A DNA stretch of 56,361 bases. Origin: a virus. The stretch covers positions 1 to 56,361 of the IMG/VR virus record IMGVR_UViG_3300025674_000049. One strand, 5' to 3'. The translations under genes were made by a program, and so were the position numbers. The notes below the pieces were generated by a model. It was not told where the DNA came from and made no database searches. It saw nothing but the letters and a program-made list of their open reading frames with translations. Below, in pieces: positions 40,828-49,979 of the stretch (its first letter is position 1; every line of letters starts with the position of its first letter).

Positions 40828-42056
40828 CAGCCGATCCTCCAGTCAGTGCCGTCCGAATAGACAGGCGTAAAATTGCTGCCTCCACCTGCTACAACATCAC
40901 CGTGATGACTGGCCAGTGTATTCGTGGCGTCAGTCACAAAGGCTTTAGTGCCTGCACCAACAGTTGCGGCTGCAGTTAATGCACCAACAGTTGTAGGGAT
41001 AAGTTTTAGATAGCCAGTGCCAGCGGAACCGTCGGTTACTTTGACGACACCTGCGGAGTCACGGGCTAAACCAGTGTCGGGAGTACCGTTTGCTCCGGTA
41101 GTTGACGAAAACGAGTACGCGTAAGCAGACCCGACCGCAAAACCATCGCCCGCCAGCGCACGGGATCCAGCAGCTGTTGTTGATGCAAAATAGGTAGTGC
41201 AGTCTGCAAAAATTTGAGAAACACTGCCATCTATAGTTAGACCGTTGGTGCCACCTAGTGTTACTCGATCTGTTCCACCTGTTTGAATTGTCAGACCACG
41301 CGCAGTACCGGTACCATCATTTTCAGTGCCGATTTTGAAAACATTAGTATCCCACTTCAGGAATCCACGCTCGTAATTACTGGCGTCGGTGTAGGTGTTT
41401 ACAACGTAAAACTTGCCTGGCCCACCAGCCCTATCATCTAGCTGAAGGGTTCCAGCATCAATTGCCTTTAATTGAACATCAGCAGCAAAGCCCACTGACT
41501 GAAATGTAATTTTATTTGTCGTATACTCAATGGCTTTACCCCCGTCTAAAATGCATGATCCTAAAACGCCAACGCCTTGTGGCCAAGATAGCTCACCGTT
41601 CTCATTACATGAAAGTACAGTTCGATTGTAAAGCGTGGCGACAAGACTGAAGCTCCTAAAACTTATGCTGCTGGCTGCTGCCGTAGGCAATGCTATTTCA
41701 TTGTTAGAGGAAATGAATTTAAATTTACTCGTCCCACCAACCTGCAAATCCAGCAGGTTGCTATCGGCAGCACTTGCAGTATCAGTTACATTTAGCTTTA
41801 GCCCAGTGAATGTTGTGGCTGCATTATTCCATGTCTGACTAAGATTGATGATTGGCGCATCTGTCGTAACGGTTTTGCCGCCAACGGTTAAGGCGCCTGC
41901 AGTGTCGTTATAAGCTAGACCGCTGTCGCCAGCGAAGCTGCCGCCGTCATTAAATTGAACCTGGGTGTCCGCACCACCAGGAGTGGCAGCGCCGCCGCCT
42001 GCTCCTACCTCAACAAGATCGAGGTTTCCAGTGAACGGGTTGAACTTGAAGGCCAT
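40827..42056 (-). CDS. Minor virion/tail-fibre-like structural protein (409 aa)
   Basis: MAFKFNPFTGNLDLVEVGAG then GGADTQVQFNDGGSFAGDSG, LAYNDTAGALTVGGKTVTTD. This N-terminus is a widespread fibre start (FkFnPfTGnLDlv..g), and the Gly/Asn/Thr-rich repeats with PVYSDGTDWRIG at the end also occur at the end of many phage fibre and spike proteins. Located among head genes rather than beside the tail tip, so it could be a head fibre. Elongated beta structure expected. Confidence 0.7.
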   Translation of the reverse strand: MAFKFNPFTGNLDLVEVGAGGGAATPGGADTQVQFNDGGSFAGDSGLAYNDTAGALTVGGKTVTTDAPIINLSQTWNNAATTFTGLKLNVTDTASAADSNLLDLQVGGTSKFKFISSNNEIALPTAAASSISFRSFSLVATLYNRTVLSCNENGELSWPQGVGVLGSCILDGGKAIEYTTNKITFQSVGFAADVQLKAIDAGTLQLDDRAGGPGKFYVVNTYTDASNYERGFLKWDTNVFKIGTENDGTGTARGLTIQTGGTDRVTLGGTNGLTIDGSVSQIFADCTTYFASTTAAGSRALAGDGFAVGSAYAYSFSSTTGANGTPDTGLARDSAGVVKVTDGSAGTGYLKLIPTTVGALTAAATVGAGTKAFVTDATNTLASHHGDVVAGGGSNFTPVYSDGTDWRIG

Positions 42057-42059
42057 GAC

Positions 42060-42281
42060 TCAGCTCTTGGTGACGGAAGTCAGGTTGTTACCGCCGTCGT
42101 AGCCGAGGGTCAGTGTTGCGACGGTGGTGCCGCCGCTGCCACCGGACTTGTACACCACACCGGTGAGGTTGCTGCCGGTGTAGCTCATATCGATATAGTC
42201 GTGCACCGGTATATCGAGACCGGCCAGGGAAGCTGGGTAAATGACCTCGTAGCGGTCACCGTCTACAACACGCTGGCCCAT
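42060..42281 (-). CDS. Small virion protein (73 aa)
   Basis: MGQRVVDGDRYEVIYPASLA then GLDIPVHDYIDMSYTGSNLT and a Gly/Thr-rich beta end (YDGGNNLTSVTKS). The end 'l..v.ytYd..gnlt.v.' is common in small phage proteins that precede fibre genes. Its stop is 3 nt before the next ATG. Probably a small fibre-attachment or head-surface protein. Confidence 0.6.
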   Translation of the reverse strand: MGQRVVDGDRYEVIYPASLAGLDIPVHDYIDMSYTGSNLTGVVYKSGGSGGTTVATLTLGYDGGNNLTSVTKS

Positions 42282-42302
42282 GGGTACGAGGGGTTGTTTT
42301 CC

Positions 42303-43043
42303 TCAGACTACCCAAATCAGAGGGGTGTGCCGAAAGGCCGAGAACTTTCCCGGCGTCAGGCCGTCGCGGCGGGAGACTTTGCCGCTACAGCGCCACTTCG
42401 CTCTCGAGAGGCAGAGCGGGGTGTTGCGGTCCTTTCCTGAGCAGTCCTTACCGTGGGACTTCATGTCGCCAAAGCTGCGGGCGCAGTAGCGGTCGCCTTT
42501 GTCAGTGCCTGGGGCGATCTTGTACCCCTTGGCGCCGTAACGGACAATGCGAGTGCGGCCGGTCTTGGGGTTGCGGACCTTTTTGCTGTACTTTTTGCCG
42601 TCCTCGGTATCGAAACCAGCTGCCCAGGTGTCGGTTTTGGAGCTCACCATCACCGGAGCGCCGCTGCGCTCCTTGCGGGGATCCTCGCGCCGCTTGCGGG
42701 ACACCAGGCGGCGGCGTTCGGCGGGGGAAAGCGACATGGCCTTGGCGGCCGGTAGGCATTTAGGCTTACCTTCACCCTTGGAGCGGTCACCGCAAGGGCC
42801 CAGGATCCGGCCGCTGCTGCTCATGCGGACCCATTTCTCTTTGAACCACTTGTCCAAGCCGTCATTGCGGAACTTGCCACCGCGCTTTTTGTACTCGCGC
42901 ACCATCCAGGCGTTGGCGTACGCACTCGGGTAAATCTTGAATTTGCGCTTGGCGGCGGCTTTGACTTCTGCGTGCAGTTCTTTGTTGACGAAGCCAGTCT
43001 TACCCGGCGCGTCTTGACGCAAAGAAGCAGGAGTCAAAGTCAT
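42303..43043 (-). CDS. DUF5872-like basic protein, virion-associated (246 aa)
   Basis: PGKTGFVNKELHAEVKAAAK, RKFKIYPSAYANAWMVREYK, WFKEKWVRMSSSGRILGPCG and GKPKCLPAAKAMSLSPAERR. The 'W..EkW.........g.CG......yP.ClP..ka..ls' pattern is the one I associate with DUF5872, found in phages and large viruses. It is repeated loosely in the second half (KDCSGKDRNTPLCLSRAKWR). Very basic and Cys-containing, suggesting DNA contact inside the head or metal binding. Function unknown. Confidence 0.6.
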   Translation of the reverse strand: MTLTPASLRQDAPGKTGFVNKELHAEVKAAAKRKFKIYPSAYANAWMVREYKKRGGKFRNDGLDKWFKEKWVRMSSSGRILGPCGDRSKGEGKPKCLPAAKAMSLSPAERRRLVSRKRREDPRKERSGAPVMVSSKTDTWAAGFDTEDGKKYSKKVRNPKTGRTRIVRYGAKGYKIAPGTDKGDRYCARSFGDMKSHGKDCSGKDRNTPLCLSRAKWRCSGKVSRRDGLTPGKFSAFRHTPLIWVV

Positions 43044-43045
43044 GG

Positions 43046-43927
43046 TCAGATGGCGAGAGCGTCGGGTTCGGGGGCAAAACCGGCGGCGTACATGGAGTCA
43101 CGCTTACGGGTTTCTAGCGAGCTTGCTACAACTGCTCCAGCAGCTAAAGCACCACCAAGAACACGAGCTCCTGTTTGCAGTCGGCGATTAAACAGTTCGC
43201 GGCGAGCTAATGAACTTAAAGCTTGGTTTTGTGGGTCTTTACTGTTTTTATTTCCTTTAATAGCAGTTTTTAGAGCGCTGCTTTTTACTCTTGTTAAAAT
43301 TTGTTTTGTGGTTCTTCTCGTCTGTGTGCCACGTGTTTGCAACAGCAAAGCTGTTTGCTTTTTAGAAGTTTTAAGCGGTTGACCTGTTCTTGCAGCTTTA
43401 GCAATTAAATTACGCTCCATCTGACGGATTTCTTTGTTTGTAGGCTTCTTCGGCTTTACTTTGATAGCGGGCCCTTTAGTGCACTTCTCACCCTCAGAAA
43501 TAGCGCCTTTACCGCACTTCAAGTCGTTGCGGGCTTCAGCAGCGTCCAACCGAGCTCGGGTGTAGGTCGCGCTGCGGTCTTGGATACCCAGCTCACAAGC
43601 GGTCAGGTACTCCTGCGGAGTGAGCGAATCGCTGCGCTTACGCATAGATCCGCAGCTGCCATCGCACTTGCGGCCTTTCTTCTTACCGCAGCCGCACTCG
43701 GCATCCATGGGCTTCTTGCCGTACATGCCGCCATCCATGGGCTTCTTCATGCCGTAACCGTCGGCCGCCGGCTTGCGTCGTTTACGGGAGTGGCCAGGCA
43801 TCATGCCCATGTCCATCTCCTCTTCCTCAGCAGGTTTACTACCGCGGGAGCGCTTGGCCATCGCCGTGCCCTCGCGGATGCCCTTCTCGTAGGCTTCTGA
43901 CTTAGCGCGGCGGGCGGTGGCAGGCAT
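43046..43927 (-). CDS. Lys/Cys-rich virion protein with CG-I-C module (293 aa)
   Basis: Start taken as ATG 43925-43927 rather than a TTG at 43966. MPATARRAKSEAYEKGIREG, a Met/Gly/Lys-rich stretch, and a cysteine cluster ECGCGKKKGRKCDGSCG (about 75-92) suggest metal binding. CGKGAISEGEKCTKG (about 136-150) is a module also seen twice in the 902-aa protein. A C-terminal small-residue hydrophobic helix VLGGALAAGAVVASSLE follows a basic region. Probably an internal head or ejection protein; no enzymatic motif. Confidence 0.6.
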   Translation of the reverse strand: MPATARRAKSEAYEKGIREGTAMAKRSRGSKPAEEEEMDMGMMPGHSRKRRKPAADGYGMKKPMDGGMYGKKPMDAECGCGKKKGRKCDGSCGSMRKRSDSLTPQEYLTACELGIQDRSATYTRARLDAAEARNDLKCGKGAISEGEKCTKGPAIKVKPKKPTNKEIRQMERNLIAKAARTGQPLKTSKKQTALLLQTRGTQTRRTTKQILTRVKSSALKTAIKGNKNSKDPQNQALSSLARRELFNRRLQTGARVLGGALAAGAVVASSLETRKRDSMYAAGFAPEPDALAI

Positions 43928-43972
43928 GATAATGGGCCTGGAGTGTGCTTCTCCCAGAATAGCCAATTTGTG

Positions 43973-44842
43973 CTACTGCGTATCAAAGGGTTGCGGGGCT
44001 ACCTGTTCAAATACTGCTGCTCTGTTGAGATCAGCGGGGCCTACAGTTGCCACTTTCGACACTTCTTCACGGTGGCGTCGAGGTAATGCGGCGTAGGTGT
44101 CATCAATTGCTGCGATCTCGGGATCCCAGGGAGCTAGGTAACACCGACACCTCGGATGGCAAGGAGCTTGTGCATTAACACGCTTATAAATGCGCCCAGC
44201 GCGGGCGTTACAGATAGGACAGGTCCGATCATCGCTAGTGGCATACCACATCACTAGATCAATGCCGTTAGCTGCGTAGTACTGATTGCTGGCGTTGTTG
44301 TAAGCACGAAGTGACTCTGTGCGTGCAATAACATCCGCTCGGGATTTGACCACACCAAGGCGGAGGCGCAAATCATTCGTAATGACATCAGTGGGGCGAC
44401 CTTCCGCTACACCCTGAGCAACAAGCTCAGTAGCAGTCTCAGCAAAGGTTTCGCCGTGCCGGCGTAGGTAGCCCTTTGACTGTGCGGCAGCGGCAACCGT
44501 CGCCTCGATAGGAATAGAAACGCCAATGCGCCGGCGTGAAGGTGTGAGCTCTCGCATCGAGTCGCGCGCCACCCCAATTCCCTTTTGTTGAGAACTGCGA
44601 AGCAGCCCACGTAGGACTCGGTCGTAGGCATCTGTGCGCTGTGGGTTGAACGCAGGTACAAGTTGGCGGAACTCTTGCAGGAGAGCCATGTTTCGGTCAG
44701 CAGCTGGCTTACCACTGCGAATCTGGATACGGGTACGACGGATTAAACGATTGAAGCTGTTGTCGAGAATTCGATTGAGCTGCAAAATTGTTACGTCCTC
44801 AGAGAGGCGGAGGGCTTTGTTGTAGCGCTCAAAGAGTTGCAT
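43973..44842 (-). CDS. Head morphogenesis protein (Mu F / SPP1 gp7-like)
   Basis: 289 aa. Helical N-terminus, then the family core: ARTESLRAYNNASNQYYAAN, VMWYATSDDRTCPICNARAG and PCHPRCRCYLAPWDP, where the CPIC and HPRCRC cysteines/histidine form the conserved metal site of Mu F-like minor head proteins. It lies a short distance downstream of the portal, as usual, but separated from it by the 902-aa protein. Needed for head assembly and DNA delivery. Confidence 0.85.
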   Translation of the reverse strand: MQLFERYNKALRLSEDVTILQLNRILDNSFNRLIRRTRIQIRSGKPAADRNMALLQEFRQLVPAFNPQRTDAYDRVLRGLLRSSQQKGIGVARDSMRELTPSRRRIGVSIPIEATVAAAAQSKGYLRRHGETFAETATELVAQGVAEGRPTDVITNDLRLRLGVVKSRADVIARTESLRAYNNASNQYYAANGIDLVMWYATSDDRTCPICNARAGRIYKRVNAQAPCHPRCRCYLAPWDPEIAAIDDTYAALPRRHREEVSKVATVGPADLNRAAVFEQVAPQPFDTQ

Positions 44843-47537
44843 TAGGTTTCAACTTTGTATGCTGCGGATCTGCAGTGTCAGCGCGAACACCTCGAATGAG
44901 TTTAGCGACATAGTCAGCTTGCTCATCTGGGATTTCAGTAAGTTTTCCTAGGTTTTTAAGAGCCCACATATTGCCACCGCGAACGCCCCTTAATTCTTTA
45001 AACCCAAACTTTCTGTAAATAGCATTACGCTTGTTACCTAAACCATCGTATTTATATGGGTTGTTGAATAAAACTGCATTTTCAGGCATTTCGTTGAGTT
45101 GCGCTTTAAACATAGATTTAACTTGTTTTGCGACACCTAATCCCTGCGCTCTGCTCAGCCCTACTTTTTGATCAAAACTTAGATCTGTCTGAAACGCGAT
45201 ACCGAATTTGTCAAAAGAGCCTGCTTTACCACTGGGCGTAGAGACAAATGTAACAAGTGTGTCATCAATCGCACCCACACTCATGACATGTCCTGTTCGA
45301 GGATTTTTAAACGTACTAAAATTATTAACCGTATCTACTTTTGTCAGATTGAACCCTTGAGCATCAGCAGCTACAACAGCCAAACCTACTTTGGCTTTGC
45401 CTAGCAGTTTATTAGCCGGTCCTTGATATTTTTCAGGGAGCTTACTAATCGTATCTCTAACTTTTTTAGAAGACATCTTCTGAATACCGTTGTTAATATG
45501 CTTTGCTGTACTTTTGTACAAAGGTATATTCTGCCTATTTTTAAAAGTTGCTTTGCCACCTACAACAGCAGCCCCTGCAATAGCCGCAGCTCCTGCCGCA
45601 AGCGCTAACTTCTTACCACGGCTGCTGGACTTAGAAGATTTGCTTTCAGAAGCAGACGTTCCGCTTGCAGTTTTTTTACACTCATGGGCCTTCGGAATAT
45701 GCGAAGCTCCACAGGGCTTTCCCCGCAAGTCCTCTCTTACAGCTAGATACGCGTCAATCCTCGCTTGTTGAAGCTCATCCTTCCGCATACGCTTAAGCGC
45801 AGCCTCGGCAGCTTCACGCGTGGCATACCTAGGTGTCCCATCCTTGTTCTTCTGCCGCATTAAGTCAGCGATGCGCTGAGCATTCGAGCGTCGCCGCGCG
45901 GGTCTGTCTGGGCGCTCAGGTGAAGGTGTGCTTGCACGGACTCGGGATGCAGAGCCCCGCAAAGTGGTTAAACGCTCAAAGCCGTTGCTCCTCAAATAGT
46001 CAGCCGCGGGAGCTGTATTGCTGAAGCTGCGCCCTGAGAGCTCGGATGCTGCGAGCCGGATCTCTCGATCTGTGGCTGTGAACGTAGGGTTACTGACGAC
46101 CTTAGTGGAGTAATACTCCTTGGCTATCAGATCACTAAGGCCTTGACCCATCTTGTTTCCAACTGCTTCAGGCTTGTTCAAGCTCTTGGCTAAATAGCGC
46201 GACTGTCCAATACGTGCACTATTCAACAAATCGCTGTAGCCAGCTTTGCGTGCCTCAGCTGAAAGAGCAGCACCTACAGGTTGACGAACTTCATCAGCGA
46301 TTCGCCAAAAATACTGATCGAAACCAGCGCGAGTATCTCTGTAAATCGTGTCTGCGAGCTGCTTACGGCTGACTGCAGTCGAGCCTCCTCGGGGAGCATC
46401 TCCGATAATTTGGTCGAGGTTACTGACTGCACGTTCTCGTACGTCATCAGGGAAGTTAGCTGTGCTAGGCCCTACAACCCTGTTTAAAAAAGCATTGCGA
46501 GAATTCGCATCTTTAAGATTTACACCTTCTTGTCGTGCTAACGCTTGTAAGTTGCGCGCTTCACGGTTTAGCGCAGTAGCGACAGAACGTCGTACAATTG
46601 TAGCATCATCACCTTTTTTAAGTTTAAAGCCAAACTGGCGAGATAAATACTCATTTGTAGCGGGCCCGGAAAAGGTACTCCTGTCACCTGCACCCCCCGC
46701 ATTAGTACGAGTAGCTCCCCAAAAAGTTTCTAGGTTTTTCTGCCTCCATGTAGAGGCATTCATATCTAACGCTTTAGCTTCAATATCTAAGGCTTTAATC
46801 TTATTCTCTAGTACTTTTGCGTTTCCGTACTCTGTAGCACGACGTTCTAGTTGAGTAGGCGTACGAAGTACGGCACCTCGCATAGCCTCAGGGCCTCTAG
46901 CTGCTTCTCCTGTTGCTCTAGCCACTGCCTCACCAGCAGCAGCTCGGCCAGCAGCACGCCTCTCAGCCCGCCGACCTTCGATCCCAGGAGTGGTATCAAG
47001 CACACGGTTAATCCCAGCCGCTACCGCGTCATCAATCTGGCGGCCCACTCCATCTCGATAAAAGGGTGCCCTCTTCAGCTGGTTGTGGCTGAATAAACCA
47101 AAGCCAACAACTGCGAGGCCAACTGTGATGCCCCCAGCGCGGCGTTCAAGATTCGCCTGCAGTTTCTTCTTGCGCTGGATGTCACCAGGAGTGGCCTTCA
47201 CAACCCCGCGAACGATGGCACGCTTACCACCTTCGATCTCAGAAAAGCTCCCTTTACGCACACCTTTAAAGATACGCTTAACACCACGCTCAATGTTGGC
47301 CAAGCCACTAACAGGATCTGTACGAACTGCCCTCAGATGTGAATCCGGGCCTTTACCCTTCAGTCGGCAATCCCAATTAGGAGGAATGCACCGGCCACCG
47401 CACTTCACATTAGGTGGGGTGCACGTCACCCGGCGTCTAGTCTTCCCCGTGCGGCTCCGAGCAGAGTCCATCCGGGACTTGCTTTCCAGGTACGCCGCGG
47501 TGCGAAAGCCCTGGGGTGTGATGTTTGGTTGTGTCAT
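44829..47537 (-). CDS. Large virion/ejection protein with Cys modules and two hydrophobic helices (902 aa)
   Basis: MTQPNITPQGFRTAAYLESK, then CTPPNVKCGGRCIPPNWDCR (about 39-58), a hydrophobic segment RAGGITVGLAVVGFGLFSHN (about 130-150), long basic helical regions, a second module CGASHIPKAHECKK (about 607-620) and a second hydrophobic segment LALAAGAAAIAGAAVVGGKA. The last 160 residues look like a separate alpha/beta domain with NAIYRKFGFKELRG, resembling the end of a GNAT fold, though acetyl-CoA motifs are not clear. Sandwiched between portal and Mu F-like gene, so probably packaged in the head and ejected. Two halves share the same layout, suggesting fusion or duplication. Confidence 0.65.
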   Translation of the reverse strand: MTQPNITPQGFRTAAYLESKSRMDSARSRTGKTRRRVTCTPPNVKCGGRCIPPNWDCRLKGKGPDSHLRAVRTDPVSGLANIERGVKRIFKGVRKGSFSEIEGGKRAIVRGVVKATPGDIQRKKKLQANLERRAGGITVGLAVVGFGLFSHNQLKRAPFYRDGVGRQIDDAVAAGINRVLDTTPGIEGRRAERRAAGRAAAGEAVARATGEAARGPEAMRGAVLRTPTQLERRATEYGNAKVLENKIKALDIEAKALDMNASTWRQKNLETFWGATRTNAGGAGDRSTFSGPATNEYLSRQFGFKLKKGDDATIVRRSVATALNREARNLQALARQEGVNLKDANSRNAFLNRVVGPSTANFPDDVRERAVSNLDQIIGDAPRGGSTAVSRKQLADTIYRDTRAGFDQYFWRIADEVRQPVGAALSAEARKAGYSDLLNSARIGQSRYLAKSLNKPEAVGNKMGQGLSDLIAKEYYSTKVVSNPTFTATDREIRLAASELSGRSFSNTAPAADYLRSNGFERLTTLRGSASRVRASTPSPERPDRPARRRSNAQRIADLMRQKNKDGTPRYATREAAEAALKRMRKDELQQARIDAYLAVREDLRGKPCGASHIPKAHECKKTASGTSASESKSSKSSSRGKKLALAAGAAAIAGAAVVGGKATFKNRQNIPLYKSTAKHINNGIQKMSSKKVRDTISKLPEKYQGPANKLLGKAKVGLAVVAADAQGFNLTKVDTVNNFSTFKNPRTGHVMSVGAIDDTLVTFVSTPSGKAGSFDKFGIAFQTDLSFDQKVGLSRAQGLGVAKQVKSMFKAQLNEMPENAVLFNNPYKYDGLGNKRNAIYRKFGFKELRGVRGGNMWALKNLGKLTEIPDEQADYVAKLIRGVRADTADPQHTKLKPNATL

Positions 47538-47540
47538 TGA

Positions 47541-49370
47541 TCAGTACCCCTCGTTGTAAGCCCGGAAAGCGTCAGCCTCGGTATCGGGCACCTGTGAAAG
47601 CCCTACTACATTCTGCCCGGGAAACAGTTTCTGCACCGCAGCCCTTGCAGCGCGGAGTGCGTTGAACCCTGTGGTGTAGGGGCCGTCCGTAATAGCACTA
47701 TCAAGGCTGAAGCGCGCTCGGTAGAGCTTCCGCGCTCGGGTGCGGTGAGGTCCAATAATCAGAATGGGAGCTGCGGAGCTGCTATCGATGCGTTGCCCAT
47801 CAGGGCCGACCATAGGGCCCGCGACGACGTCATCAACACGATGGGTGATACGGATGCGGAGTCCTTCAGCAGAATCGAAGTGCGCGTCCCCGCGGTTGGG
47901 CGGCAAGATGCCTTGCTCCCCAGCCTCGGGGGCTGTCGGCTGCTCATCCGGCTGCTCAGCCACAGCTTCAGGTGGCTGTGCTGCTTGCTGCTGGGCTTGA
48001 TAGCCGGCCATCTGCGATTGGAATTGAGCGTCCGCAGACACGGCGAGCTGCTCGGTGATCACTTCATTGAGTTTTGTATCGATGCTGAACCCCGTGCCGC
48101 CGAAGCGGGACTCACGGACCTCCAGAGCGTTGAGCACACCGTATTGCAGGTACTGAATGTCGGAAGCTGCCGTGAGCTGTTTCAGCTCGGCCTTCTCCTT
48201 ATCGGTCTGCGTAAAGACCGAGGGAAACTGGACCGACCAGGACTCGGGGACACGGCCTCGGGTTGGTCCTTCGCGCGAAGCCAGGATGTAATTGAAGACC
48301 TCTGTGATAGGCGTGCGGCAGTAAACCTCTTGCCACTGCTCCACTAGTGAAGCCCACATGCGCTCCTCAAAGCGGCCTTCCTTACCCAGACCGCCAGGGC
48401 TGTCGCCCATCAGGATGGAGGCCGGCCAACCCGTAGAAGCTTGCAGATCCTTCACGAAGGGGTCCGTAGCCGTAGCGATATTGCTCAGTGCTCGGTTGAG
48501 GAAGTTCAACTCCTCTTCGGTGTCCACCACCATGCCGCCATAGACGCTACGGCTGAGGCTGTTGGCCTCCAGACGCTTACGCAGATCGCTCTCGTTGCCG
48601 GAGGCGATACGGTTGAAAAGCCCGGGGATCTTGTGCACGAACAGATCGGCATCCGACGTCATGGCCTCGAGGCCCGACATCGCGGTCTCATAGCGTTTGA
48701 ATGACTCCCAGATCAGCTGCAGCACAGACTGACCCCATCCTGTGTTACGGGAGCGCAGGTTCCATGGCAGATACAGACCGTCGAAGCGGGCTACGCGAGA
48801 GCTGTGCACGCGAAGATTGACGTAGCCGCTGGTCTGCTCTGGCGTGATGCGCTGACTGGTGGTGATCCGGTAGTGCGAAGGACGGGAGTAGTCCGTAATG
48901 GAGAAGTCCTCGGGGATCAGTTCGTGCCGCGAAAGGGGGATGTACCCACGCACTCCGCGGATGCGCTTGACCTTGACCGGGTCTGCAGGCTGCTCTCCGT
49001 CATCAATGAGCAGGACCAGGCCGGCGCCCCCATAAAGGCGCTGCAGCTTAATGACCTCAGAAAGCGCAAAGTGAAACTGTGTTGTCTGGAGATATTGATT
49101 AAACGAGGTGAGCATGGCAGCACTGTCGCTCGCTGCGTCTCCACCTAAAGCAATTGTGGGTACATGACGCAGGATCTCATCGCCGATGGCATCGACGTAG
49201 CGACGTGGGATGCCACTGGTGTATAAAGATTCGAGTTCAGCTTCAGTAAGAAGCGCGTTAAAACGTACTTTTGTAGCAACTGTTTTGTCTTTCTTAGCTA
49301 CGCCTAAACCTGTAAGTGTGTTAATTAACGCACCATCATTCCGGTAGTCTTCTGATGTTTGCGTGGCCAT
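47541..49370 (-). CDS. Portal protein (DUF1073-like)
   Basis: 609 aa. GIPRRYVDAIGDEILRHVPT, LQRLYGGAGLVLLIDDGEQP, RIRGVRGYIPLSRHELIPED, WGQSVLQLIWESFKRYETAM and ASTGWPASILMGDSPGGLGK are characteristic of the DUF1073 portal family. After a proline/glutamine-rich linker (about 455-500) an extra C-terminal domain of about 100 residues (ITHRVDDVVAGPMVGPDGQR; APILIIGPHRTRARKLYRAR) is attached, function unknown. Portals form the dodecameric DNA gate. Its start faces the 20-bp iteron array. Confidence 0.85.
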   Translation of the reverse strand: MATQTSEDYRNDGALINTLTGLGVAKKDKTVATKVRFNALLTEAELESLYTSGIPRRYVDAIGDEILRHVPTIALGGDAASDSAAMLTSFNQYLQTTQFHFALSEVIKLQRLYGGAGLVLLIDDGEQPADPVKVKRIRGVRGYIPLSRHELIPEDFSITDYSRPSHYRITTSQRITPEQTSGYVNLRVHSSRVARFDGLYLPWNLRSRNTGWGQSVLQLIWESFKRYETAMSGLEAMTSDADLFVHKIPGLFNRIASGNESDLRKRLEANSLSRSVYGGMVVDTEEELNFLNRALSNIATATDPFVKDLQASTGWPASILMGDSPGGLGKEGRFEERMWASLVEQWQEVYCRTPITEVFNYILASREGPTRGRVPESWSVQFPSVFTQTDKEKAELKQLTAASDIQYLQYGVLNALEVRESRFGGTGFSIDTKLNEVITEQLAVSADAQFQSQMAGYQAQQQAAQPPEAVAEQPDEQPTAPEAGEQGILPPNRGDAHFDSAEGLRIRITHRVDDVVAGPMVGPDGQRIDSSSAAPILIIGPHRTRARKLYRARFSLDSAITDGPYTTGFNALRAARAAVQKLFPGQNVVGLSQVPDTEADAFRAYNEGY

Positions 49371-49413
49371 GGAATGAAGGGCTCAAGGGAGCTGTGCTAA
49401 TCCTAGCGCTACT

Positions 49414-49510
49414 GTTACCAGATACAGATTGCTCTGGTAACTGACTCGATTATCTGGTAACACGCAGCTGTATCTGGTAATGTAGATTGGTATCTGGTAA
49501 CTGACTGCTG
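49414..49510. repeat. 20-bp iteron array (TATCTGGTAA units)
   Basis: Four units at exact 20-bp spacing start at 49431 (GCTCTGGTAAC), 49451, 49471 and 49491 (TATCTGGTAA each), with an inverted copy GTTACCAGATA at 49414-49424. Spacers between cores differ, so it is not a simple tandem duplication. The array lies between the divergent portal and HNH genes. A 20-bp step puts every site on the same face of the helix, as for cooperative protein binding: operator, packaging-recognition or origin site. Confidence 0.8.
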
Positions 49511-49561
49511 GGTTTGTACTACGGTTCAGACAGTTAAACTGAGTAAGCCACCCAAAAAGGA

Positions 49562-49891
49562 ATGGTTGACCATCAAATCGATGGGTCGAGTCTCCTAACC
49601 AAGCGGCAAGCCAAACAGCAATTTCGCGAAGGGATCCTCAGTAGCTGGGGATCCCTTTGTGCTTATTGCGGCCGCCCAGGAGACACGCTAGATCATGTGC
49701 GCCCTCGGAGTCGAGGTGGGTCTACTGACAGATGCAACCTTGTGTGCTGTTGCGCCTGCTGCAACCAAGCAAAAGGGAGCGAAAACGACTGGCGCCATTG
49801 GTTCAGGCAACAGAAATGGTGGTCCCCTTATAGAGAACACGCAATTCAGGTTTGGTTAAATACAGAGACTCAAGACTGGGCTACGGTCTGA
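49562..49891 (+). CDS. HNH endonuclease
   Basis: 109 aa. LCAYCGRPGDTLDHVRPRSR then GGSTDRCNLVCCCACCNQAK contains the HNH beta-beta-alpha metal fold with two CxxC knuckles (CAYC and CACC) and the catalytic DH. The rest is tryptophan-rich (WRHWFRQQKWWSPYREHAIQ). HNH proteins near terminase genes assist cos or pac cleavage in several phages; alternatively it is a homing-type gene. Plus strand, convergent with the terminase gene and divergent from the portal, preceded by AAGGA close to the ATG. Confidence 0.85.
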   Translation: MVDHQIDGSSLLTKRQAKQQFREGILSSWGSLCAYCGRPGDTLDHVRPRSRGGSTDRCNLVCCCACCNQAKGSENDWRHWFRQQKWWSPYREHAIQVWLNTETQDWATV

Positions 49892-49979
49892 GCCTCCACC
49901 GATACGTACCGCTGCCGACGCTCTCGGTTATACGAATATACGCGACCATGGGACTTAAAGACGGATCCCCCGCAACATT

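Noticed and set aside
49414-49510. CRISPR array
   Set aside because: Repeat cores are about 10 bp with about 10-bp spacers and an inverted copy; CRISPR repeats and spacers are 23-45 bp and there is no cas gene.
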